A model generated the notes under the pieces. That model was not told the DNA's origin. It saw nothing but the letters and a program-made list of their open reading frames with translations, and did no database searches. A stretch of DNA of 64,000 nt, taken from SZUA-36 sp963753105. GTDB lineage: Bacteria; Pseudomonadota; Gammaproteobacteria; Xanthomonadales; SZUA-36. The position numbers and the translations under genes are program-made. Position 1 is the first letter of the stretch. Each line of letters begins with the position of its first letter. Of the stretch, positions 56,363 to 64,000 are shown piece after piece. Location of the stretch: contig CAVWBD010000011.1 in assembly GCA_963753105.1 (NCBI GenBank), forward strand, positions 124,001-188,000. Direction: 5' to 3'.

Positions 56363-57178
56363 TCAGTGGTCGTCAGGTATTTCTACTTCACCTTTGACGT
56401 TGCTTGACCGGATACTGCCGCTGCCGTCCTTCAGGACGCGGAAGTCGCCACCGACATCGGCAACGGTGATGTTACCTGAAGAGTCACGTTCGACTATGAC
56501 GTCCTTGCTTACATTGGTAAAACGTATATCCCCGGAGCTGTCCCTTTCGACCAGTACCGCGCCGTCTATGTCCTCGCCGTAAATACCGCCTGAACTATCC
56601 GATTCGATGGTCACATCGCCTGCAACCCCATCAATATCGATGTCGCCGGAGGAGTCGTTTATCAAAACAGAGCCGCGTGCGTCCTCGATTTCGATATCGC
56701 CGGAGCTGTCCTGGAGTTCCACAGAACCAATGTTTCTCAACAGGATTTCCCCGGAGCTGTCTTTGATGTCGAGCGCCATGTCCTGGGGAACCTTGATATC
56801 CAGGTCCATAGAGACATAGTTATTGCCAAATGATATGCCAACAACTACGACTTCGGGCAGGTCTACATCGATCTTTGCGCGGCGCCCGGTTTCGGTGTTT
56901 ATTGTTGCTGGCTCCAGCCATTTTTCCTTTGACGCACAGACCCGGCCATGGATGACGGCCTCGTCGGTGCCAGATACACCGGTGATTTCCAGGCTGCCTG
57001 CTGCGGCAGCTATTTCCAGTAGTTCACTGTCGGACAGGTCCAGTGTCATGTCTATGTCTTTCTCGTATTTGCACGAGTCGGATGAAGCGCTGGTGCTGAA
57101 TTGGATGGCCAGCAGGCAGATCAGCAATACGGCCCAAAACTTGATAGGGAATGCCATTGGTCTAATCATCGTGATCAC
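56363..57178 (-). CDS. Secreted DUF4097-like beta-solenoid protein
   Basis: 271 residues with an N-terminal signal sequence (start MITMIRPMAF or the inner ATG; cleavage near STSAS). From about residue 120 to the end there are 18- to 20-residue repeats each containing D-S-S-G-(D/E/N)-I, predicted as a right-handed solenoid or DUF4097-like sheet. A Cys pair (CKYEK, RVCAS) in the N-terminal part may form a disulfide. Periplasmic or surface role unknown. A GC-rich dyad (CCGGGC/GCCCGG) follows the stop at 56305-56334. Confidence 0.7.
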   Translation of the reverse strand: MITMIRPMAFPIKFWAVLLICLLAIQFSTSASSDSCKYEKDIDMTLDLSDSELLEIAAAAGSLEITGVSGTDEAVIHGRVCASKEKWLEPATINTETGRRAKIDVDLPEVVVVGISFGNNYVSMDLDIKVPQDMALDIKDSSGEILLRNIGSVELQDSSGDIEIEDARGSVLINDSSGDIDIDGVAGDVTIESDSSGGIYGEDIDGAVLVERDSSGDIRFTNVSKDVIVERDSSGNITVADVGGDFRVLKDGSGSIRSSNVKGEVEIPDDH

Positions 57179-57405
57179 TCCTGATTATTAAAAAGTCCCG
57201 TCTCTTGAATATGCAAGAATGAAGCCAATATTTGCATGGCTGCAAAAATGCGTGAATTGCTTGAATTTCAACTGTTGTGACGAGTCCGGGGCGTCAATGG
57301 TTGCAAAACTGTTTTCACCGTGGCTATCGGTGTGTGAAATTGACCATTCGTGCGGTCAATTCGACCAACAGCTGTCTTGCTGTAGCCGGTTAAGCCGGTC
57401 TTGGC

Positions 57406-58296
57406 TCAGACAAAAATAGTCAAATCCCGCTGTATACAGGTGATTTCGGCGGGCGTGTGGCCAAGGAACTCGCCATCCGGCGCCATTAACATCGCTTCGG
57501 GTGAACGGATGTTGATTTTCTTGGCCTTGCGTGTCGTTACTTCTTCGAACCTGACATGGCGTCCGTCATAAATGGTCGGGAACAGTTTCAGTATCCGCCG
57601 GCGTGACAAGCGGCTCAAAATGGTCAGGTCCAGCAGCCCGTCATCGACCACCGCACCGGGCGCCATCATGAAGTGGGTGCCGGTATAACGCGTGTTGGAC
57701 ACGGCCACGAACACGTTGTCGTCGTGCAAGGTTTCACCGTCGATGTCCACAATCAAGGGATAACTGCCCAGCCATAGCACCCGCCACAGCGTGGCCAGTG
57801 TATAGGCTGAATTACCCAGGAACTTCAGTTTCTGCGCCGACCGGTTGGCCTCGACAGAGAAACCCATGTGGACGATGTTCAGGAAGTAATACTCCGCATC
57901 AACGGTACTGACATGTCCGACGTCCACTTGCCGGGTTTGTCCACGCTTGATCAGGTCAATGGCATCCTGCCATGCCATTGGTGGTAGTCCCAAATCACGG
58001 GCAAACGCATTGCCGGTGCCAACGGGTAACAGGCCGAGTGGTATGCGTGCGGCTTTCGGGTGCCGGTACAGGCCGTTCAGGACTTCGAACACGGTGCCGT
58101 CGCCGCCTGCCGCGATCAACCCGTCATAGGCCGACAGGTCGGCCTCCGCCACCAGCTCGCTGCCATGACCGGAGTGGTTGGTTGACAGGAATTCGGCGTG
58201 GATGCCCAGGCTGTCAAACCTGGTCCGGATGTCCGCCAGTCTGCCTGCTGAACGGCCGTGTGAGGCAGCAGGATTAAAAATGACAAGCAGTTTCAA
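57406..58296 (-). CDS. YegS-like diacylglycerol/lipid kinase
   Basis: 296 residues, DAGK catalytic family. NPAASHGR, AAGGDGTVFEVLNGL (nucleotide loop), LGLLPVGTGNAFARDLGLP and the C-terminal APGAVVDDGLLDL are all present. Phosphorylates a lipid alcohol such as diacylglycerol or phosphatidylglycerol. Divergent from the sensor kinase gene; the 227-bp gap after its stop (57179-57405) shows no gene. Confidence 0.88.
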   Translation of the reverse strand: MKLLVIFNPAASHGRSAGRLADIRTRFDSLGIHAEFLSTNHSGHGSELVAEADLSAYDGLIAAGGDGTVFEVLNGLYRHPKAARIPLGLLPVGTGNAFARDLGLPPMAWQDAIDLIKRGQTRQVDVGHVSTVDAEYYFLNIVHMGFSVEANRSAQKLKFLGNSAYTLATLWRVLWLGSYPLIVDIDGETLHDDNVFVAVSNTRYTGTHFMMAPGAVVDDGLLDLTILSRLSRRRILKLFPTIYDGRHVRFEEVTTRKAKKINIRSPEAMLMAPDGEFLGHTPAEITCIQRDLTIFV

Positions 58297-58444
58297 GGTG
58301 GCTTATCCCTGCGATTTGTGTGGCTATAGTGGTGCAACTCATTCTATTGTAGTTGTAATTTGTTTGGTATCCTTGGGTTTAGCAACTGGAAGGATCCAGA
58401 AAGTAAGCGCCTTTTATAACAGGCCCTATAGGGAAATTGCAGCA

Positions 58445-60039
58445 ATGAAGACGCAGTTCAGTCGAAAATTGCACATGGCGTTCGCCGCCATGCTCGCAGT
58501 CACGCTGGCAGTGGCCTGGTACTTCTATGACAGCGTGCAATGGTTCGAATACGACATCGAACGAATCACCATTGCCAACTCCGTACTCAGCGGACACCGC
58601 ACACTTTCCATTGAAACCGCACAGAAGTTGCGTCTTATCGATGAAAGCGTGGCCAAGGGTGAAATCGTGGACCTGCCGCGCTGGCATGAGAATATCCGTG
58701 TTTTGCGAACGACCATCATTGATATCCGGCACGACCTCGGGGACGAGCACAGTCTGCTCGGAGTGGACAACGGCCGTGATGAATTGGAGGTGCTCAACGA
58801 GATGGAGGGACTGGTCGAAACGATCATTGCCTCCGGCGAGGTCAGCAAGCTTGCACTGGAGGAGGGCAGGACCGCGGACGCGCGAGCTGAGTTACAGCAA
58901 CTACGGGCGCGGGGTACGGTGGAGCTGTTTGGCGAACTGATGGTGGAAACCCTCGCAACGCGCGGCAAGGCGCTGGTGCAGGCCAATGCAGAAACCGTTT
59001 CCCTGGCCCATTACATTACCGGTGTATTGCCGTTGTTCATGCTGACACTGGCGGGCCTGACGGTCATGATCGCGTGGTTGTTCTCCCGCAGTCTGACTCG
59101 CTCGGTCAACGTGTTGTACGATGGCGCCGAAGCCTTTACCAACGACGACCTGAATCATCGCATTCCGGAATTGAACGAGATGGAATTCGAACGTCTCGGT
59201 AATGCTTTCAATGCCATGGCCCGGCAACTGGCGGACCACCGTTCCGCGCTGCGGGACTCCAACGTGCGCCTGGAGGCCATCGTCGAGGAACGCACGCGGG
59301 CGCTCAAGACCAGCAATGAAATCCTGGCGTTGGCCGATGAAAACCGGCGTAAGTTGCTGGCGGACATCTCCCACGAATTCCGTACGCCGTTGACCGTGAT
59401 CCGCGGTGAGTCCGAGATTGCGCTAAGGGGCAAGGCCAAGACCAAGCTGGAATACCAGGAAACCCTGGCGCGGATCATGGAGCAGGCCGACCAGACCACG
59501 CGTCTGGTGGATGACCTGCTATTCATTGCCCGTGCGGATGCGGGCGAACCCCGCCTGGATATCCGCCAGATATCCGTCAACAGCCTGCTGAAAGCGGTCT
59601 GTACGGATTTCAGTCCCGCGTGCTGAGCAAAACAGAATCAAGATAAAACAGCTTATAGCGGTTGATAACGCGGTGGTCATGGGTGATGCCGGACGTCTGC
59701 GCCAGGTGTTCTCCGTATTGCTCGATAATGCTTTGCGCTACTCGGAAGCAGGGTGATACGGTGGAAGTCGGTCTCGAGCGCCGCGAAAAGGACATCGTGG
59801 TCACGGTCAGGGATACAGGTATTGGCTTGACCAAGGAAGAATCACGCCAGGCATTCCAGCGGTTCTTCCGTGGCGGCAAGGCCCAGGGGCACGCGCGTGG
59901 CACCGGGCTGGGTTTGCCGGTCGCCAAGGCCATTGTCGAGGCGCACAAGGGTAGTATCACGCTCAAGGGCAAGCCCGGGAAAGGCGCGTTGGCAACGGTA
60001 ATTTTACCGGCTGAAGAAAAATTAAGGGCTGTAGCATGA
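58445..60039 (+). CDS. Sensor histidine kinase, two frameshifts
   Basis: About 530 residues when repaired. Membrane helix at 10-27, a periplasmic helical sensor domain (30-195), helix at 198-220, HAMP, H-box LLADISHEFRTPLTVIRGE, then a break near 59620 (after CTDFSP). The middle piece EQNRIKIKQL to LLDNALRYSEAG lies in another frame until about 59752, and G-boxes DTGIGL and GTGLGLPVAKAIVEAHKG complete the ATPase. Start ATG 58445. The stop overlaps the ATG of its response regulator (ATGA). Signal unknown. Confidence 0.85.
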
Positions 60040-60717
60040 GAATATTGATCGTCGAGGATGAAGCACGCATTGCCGATTTTCTGGAGCGTGGTCTGCGTGC
60101 GGAAGGCCATTTCTGCGTGGTCGCCAATGACGGTGAAGCCGGTCTGTCGCTCGCGCTGGAAGGCGATTTTGACCTGGTGCTGCTGGACCTGATGCTGCCG
60201 GGCATGCACGGGCGCGAGGTGTGCCAGCAAATTCGTATTCAACAAGGTCGACACTCCGCTGATCATCCTGTCTGCGATGGATAGCCTGGATGACGTCATT
60301 ACCGGCTTGCGCATGGGTGCGGATGATTACATGACCAAGCCGTTTTCTTTCGAAGAACTGCTGGCGCGTATCGAAACCGTGACACGACGCAGCGCAGAGA
60401 TTGCCAGCAAGGAGAATTCGCTGGCCACCGGCCCGCTGGAGTTCGACCGCCGCACGTTGCGCTTCTCTGTGGACGGCAGGGAAATCAAGTTGACGGCCAA
60501 GGAACTCGCCATCATGGAGTTGCTGATGAGCAACCCGGGTACGCTGTTTAGCCGGGAGCGGATACTGAGCAACGTATGGGGTCTGAACATGGATCCGCTG
60601 ACCAACGTCGTGGACGTGTATATCGGCAAATTGCGCAAGAAAATTGACGCCGAGGACGCCGAGTCATTTATCGAAACGGTACGTGGACTGGGTTACCGTC
60701 TTCGACTCACTGATTAA
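60036..60717 (+). CDS. OmpR-family response regulator, one frameshift
   Basis: About 227 residues when repaired. Receiver: EDEARIADFLERGL, LLDLMLPGMHG. One extra base near 60240 shifts QIR-FNKVDTPLIILSAMD out of frame; the rest is MGADDYMTKPFSFEELLARIE and a winged helix ending SFIETVRGLGYRL. CzcR/CusR-like by sequence style, which might hint at metal response, but no target genes are adjacent. Confidence 0.85.
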
Positions 60718-61071
60718 CCGCATTTCACCGAATATTTAGATTAACTTCATCCTTGTTTCAATATCTGTTCAGATCACTGGCGTAGTATCAGATGCAGTGG
60801 TTTCCGGGCGCCGATTCAGCTTACCCCTTGCTGACTCCCCTAAGCGAACCGGGACCCCTGCAATGACCTGACCACCAGCTATGTGTTTTCGTCGGGTGGC
60901 TGAGAAAACAGGTAGCTCGGTGGGAAGGTTGCCGGACATCGAAATATGAGGAAAGACATCGGTGTTCAAATGGACTTGAGACCGGTCAGACAGAGGTTCA
61001 GGTATCCGGCGGGAGTGAACTATCATCACTGCTTCAGATGGACCTGGAGCAGTGATTTAATTTTTGGTCAT
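60718..61071. other. Intergenic region, no clear gene
   Basis: 354 bp between convergent genes. A short leftward frame (61029 to 60769, 86 codons) has no family resemblance and is not accepted. The block 60800-60960 is G-rich with several short dyads and might encode a structured RNA, but no known riboswitch or sRNA pattern could be matched. Confidence 0.35.
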
Positions 61072-63332
61072 TCAATCTTCAAAATCGTAGCGCAGGTGGC
61101 TTTGCAAAAGCCGTGCCGGGGCGCTGTAAACACTATCCCCAAAGATGATCGTGGCGGGCGCCAGCTGTATCGTCGTGGGCAGGGGCAAGACCTGCAACTC
61201 CATCGTACCGGTGAAGAATTCCGCGTCTTCCCCGGCAATGGCCTGTTCGACCTTCACAGGTGTCAGGCCGATTTTGCAATTGGCCAGCAACTGTGGATTG
61301 GCGACGAACACGGCCCGTAATGGGGATGGCCGGATGTTGGTAGTCAAGCCAAAGCCGGACCAGCTCGCGGTGAGGCGGTCGCCGCCTTCTTCGAGATTGT
61401 TCAGCAGGTTATTGACCGCCGGTGCCGCCAGCACCCGTGATGTATAGGAAGCGCCCCAGGCTGCAATACACTCGGCCAATGGCTGGGCGATATCCGCCGG
61501 TTTGTATTCCAGTGTGCCATCCAGTTTCAGATTCGGCTGCAGGGCAATATCCAGCTTCAGCGTGCTGAGGTTGTCCCCAACACGGAAATTGGAGAAATTA
61601 GCCAGCAGCGTGCCGTTGACCTCAGCCCGGGTACTGATAAGGGCCAGTGCCTCGCCACCCCCAAATCCTTGCAGGCTGGTCTTGATCGCCTCGCAGGCGG
61701 AATCCTGGAAGCCTGATTCAATCTCGCAGCCGCGCAAGGTCTGCTCGGCCAGTTCATCGCATTCACGTTTCAGTGTCTCGGCATGAGCGATACAGCCGGC
61801 CCGCTCCGCGTCGTAACGGATGTTCTGGCGTTTGCGCGAGGCCTCGCACATGGGGTCGGTGACTTCACTGACGCAGCGGTTGTTCAAGGGGTTGCGGAAC
61901 TCGCAGCTGGTGCAGTCACGCGTATCCCTGAGCCGTTTGCACTGCGCAAGGTTGGCCTTGCACACGGGCTGCGTGGGGCAATCGCGGCGTTCGCAGACAA
62001 CATCCTGGGCGGCCAGGGGCTGCAGCCTGGCCTCGAACTGTAAATCCTGCATGGCGGCGCTCTCAAATTCGGCATCGAGATTCAGGTCCGATAAGGACGC
62101 TCGCAGCACATCGGTGAAAAATGACCGTGATACCTCGACCAGGGCAATTTCCGGTTTGTCAGCAGCGATTGAAAAACCGGATGTCCTGCTGTTGAATTGC
62201 TCGGCCAGTTCAATGAAAGAACGTCTGGCCTCGACAGGCTCCGCCGGCACCAGTGACAGTTCTGGTTCCGGCACCCGTATGGCTTGTGAATGCAGTATGC
62301 AGCCGGATTCTTTCTCAACCACCAGGACCTCCCAACGGCGGGCATCAGCACCCGCAGAGCCCCTTTCTGACCAGGTCCTCCAACGGTAACTCTCACCGAC
62401 CGGCAATTCCTCTACCGCCATGGGCAGCCCATCGGCAAACCAGTAGTGGATGATGGTTAGCGGCTGTTTTGCACCCGATATTTCCGAATAGAAATAGCTG
62501 ATCTGATCAGTGTCACCCAGGCTGCTTGCAATACCGACGGGTTCCCGGGACTCCACGTCATGCGTAAAGCCCGCCCTCGAGACGGTGACATTGGCGGGGC
62601 AGGTCGACAGGTCCGGTATAAAGGCCATGTCGAGGGCCAGGGTGGTAGTCTGCGACTCGATTAACATCACGCTATTGGTCACCATGAACAGGCCGCGTAA
62701 TTGTTGTACCCGGCGCGCGACAGTGTCGGTGAAGTTTGGCAGTGTTGCACCGACGCTGACCTCACCGAGCGGGACGACGTCCAGCGGGATGATGTTATTG
62801 CCTTGCTCGACCAATGCATGCGTGATCCCGCTATTGAAGCCCTGCAGTGTCTGCTGGATGAGTTCAGGGATCGGTTCGGCGTAGGTGCCGTCTGCAAATA
62901 CGAAGTTCCTGGTGCTGATTTCGAATTGGTGAACCAGTGGGAACCACTCCAGTTGCGCACCACTGAAATCCAGCAGGATTTCACCTGATAACAGGGCCGA
63001 TATCACATTGCCCTGGCCGTCGCTGATGTCCAGCAGTGCATCGAGCAGGATGGCCTGCTGGCCAAAATCGAGTTTGAGTCTGACGGAAGGCATAGCCTTC
63101 GCTCGATAGCTGCCTGCGCGCGCAGGGCGTTCTCAAAGTGTTCTGAAAACCAGCGGTTGTTCAGTTTGACCAGGCTGTCGATCTCTTGCAGGCCCTGCAG
63201 CCTGTGTTGCGCGTTTGCAGTACGTTGGATTTGCAATGAGGCTTTTTCGCTGACCGGCCCGATGGGGGGCAGGACCGAGCATCCCGCCAACAGGTACAGC
63301 ACTGCAACAAAATAGGTCAGATGCTTCAACAT
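61072..63332 (-). CDS. Large Cys-rich lipoprotein of unknown function, one frameshift
   Basis: About 750 residues when repaired. The start MLKHLTYFVAVLYLLAGC has a lipobox (LLAGC) for lipid attachment. The first 80 residues are helical; the frame breaks near 63100 (ALRAQAAIERR) and resumes as AMPSVRLKLDFGQQAILLDALL. The protein is rich in beta structure, and a central insert (about 430-560) has roughly 16 cysteines (CERRDCPTQPVCKANLAQC and CTSCEF groups). The N- and C-terminal thirds look alike in pattern. I do not recognise the family; possibly lipid or periplasmic-substrate binding. Codon use resembles its neighbours. Confidence 0.7.
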
Positions 63333-63432
63333 GGGTTTCAGACGCAATTCCTTTTGGTCCGTGACCATTCAATTCCATTTAATTATACAGCACTGGATAT
63401 TTTCTGTTTCCAGCCGGCTTTCCTGTTTCCTG

Positions 63433-64000
63433 CTATTTCCAGCCACAGCCCGCTATCACCAGCAGCCAAACGCACCTGAACTCGGTTCCGTTGTTGGTGC
63501 GCCAGCCGAACTCGGGTGTAATAACGTCCCAGAAACGTTGCAGGTCACCCCTGAACCCGGGTGCATAGGCGAAGTGGACCAGGCCAGGAGTGTAGTCAAA
63601 GGGCAGGTCCTGCATGGGCCTGTCCAGCATGGCCATCATGTCGGGCCTGACCGGGAAGTGGAATTCCCGTTGCGCTATCGCGTTGCCAGGCATGATCGGT
63701 TTGCCAAACAACCGGTCGGCGGCAGATTCCTCGGTAATGAATTGCCGGCTCAGGATGATGTCCGTTTGATCAACCGGATCCCGTCGCACGAGTGTGACCG
63801 CCTGGTCGTGTTTCACCTCTGCCGGGGCTGGCGGTGGTTCCGGTGGCCTGGGTCTGACCTGTTCATGCACGATGTTATCCATTTCCGGTGGTGGCTGTAC
63901 AGGCTCTGGCAGGATGGGCGGCTCCGGGATTTGCTCGGCAGCCTGGGAAGCGGTGGGCAGAAAAGCAACCAGGTCCAGTTCAATGCGGTTGCCATCATCG
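63433..64000 (-). CDS. Proline-rich envelope protein, N-terminus off the right edge
   Basis: 189 codons to the window edge without a stop. The visible N-terminal part is proline-rich (EPPILPEPVQPPPE, RPPEPPPAPAE), like a periplasm-spanning linker, followed by a compact segment ending WRTNNGTEFRCVWLLVIAGCGWK, with two Cys that might pair. An in-frame ATG at 63882 is inside the linker and is unlikely to be the true start. Probably part of one operon with the Cys-rich lipoprotein 100 bp downstream. Family not recognised. Confidence 0.6.
   Translation of the reverse strand, partial: DDGNRIELDLVAFLPTASQAAEQIPEPPILPEPVQPPPEMDNIVHEQVRPRPPEPPPAPAEVKHDQAVTLVRRDPVDQTDIILSRQFITEESAADRLFGKPIMPGNAIAQREFHFPVRPDMMAMLDRPMQDLPFDYTPGLVHFAYAPGFRGDLQRFWDVITPEFGWRTNNGTEFRCVWLLVIAGCGWK

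Noticed and set aside
57219..57419. 66-codon Cys-rich frame between the DUF4097-like and lipid kinase genes
   Set aside because: No ribosome binding site, overlaps the 3' end of the kinase gene on the other strand, no protein-like pattern.
60800..60960. Possible cyclic-di-GMP or other riboswitch
   Set aside because: Contains AGGTAGCTCGGTGGG-like sequence but the conserved core order of GEMM riboswitches is absent, and it faces the ends of both flanking genes.
60769..61029. 86-codon leftward frame after the Cys-rich lipoprotein gene
   Set aside because: Looks partly protein-like but lacks a ribosome binding site and any recognised motif; kept only as a note on the intergenic region.

Overview
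The window looks like a chromosomal segment of a G+C-rich marine or sediment gammaproteobacterium, possibly a Chromatiales or Woeseia-type lineage. This is judged from protein resemblances only (SoeABC sulfite oxidation, UbiT/U/V, TrhP, Uup, YpfJ, YjjX, DUF3025). No rRNA, tRNA, phage, insertion sequence or CRISPR array was seen. Many genes are cut by single-base frameshifts whose two halves read as one family protein, and these cluster strongly at 40.5-46.2 kb. The pattern fits residual long-read or assembly indels better than real gene decay, so repaired gene spans are given here.

Layout. 1-3.4 kb: a truncated PepD dipeptidase, a two-gene steroid-type pair (3beta-HSD-like SDR and 5alpha-reductase), and an unknown protein. 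3.5-9.7 kb: a striking two-gene unit. One gene encodes a membrane protein with an M50-type HELGH protease domain, an enolase whose two domains are in swapped (circularly permuted) order, and a helical tail. The other encodes a PPDK/PEP-synthase-like dikinase that lacks the PEP-binding barrel. 9.9-14.5 kb: SoeABC-type quinone-linked sulfite dehydrogenase. 14.6-16 kb: a DUF222/HNH endonuclease gene with three internal copies of one palindrome. 16-32.3 kb: mixed chromosomal genes (YpfJ, YjjX, amino-acid permease, cytochrome b, DUF5916 outer-membrane protein, Uup, PhoPQ-like pair, PPK2, TrhP, EF-hand protein, TetR with two operators, aldo/keto reductase).

32.4-38.5 kb: an esterase, then a quinone island. 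ubiU-ubiV-ubiD is divergent from ubiT around a perfect FNR/ANR box, followed by an RquA-like methyltransferase. Together these suggest oxygen-independent ubiquinone, and perhaps rhodoquinone, synthesis. 38.8-40.6 kb: nucleoside hydrolase and ribokinase (ribose salvage). 40.8-47.5 kb: a Na/Ca-type antiporter, convergent with an operon of KamA-type radical SAM aminomutase, two D-Ala-D-Ala-ligase-like ATP-grasp enzymes, a GNAT-histone-deacetylase-like fusion, and a second GNAT. This looks like an undescribed route to a modified amino acid or short peptide. 47.8-64 kb: SulP-STAS-cNMP transporter, small membrane proteins, oligopeptidase B, DUF3025, FabH, TrxC, a sulfotransferase, a DUF4097-like protein, a YegS-like lipid kinase, a second two-component pair, and two unknown envelope proteins, the last running off the right edge.
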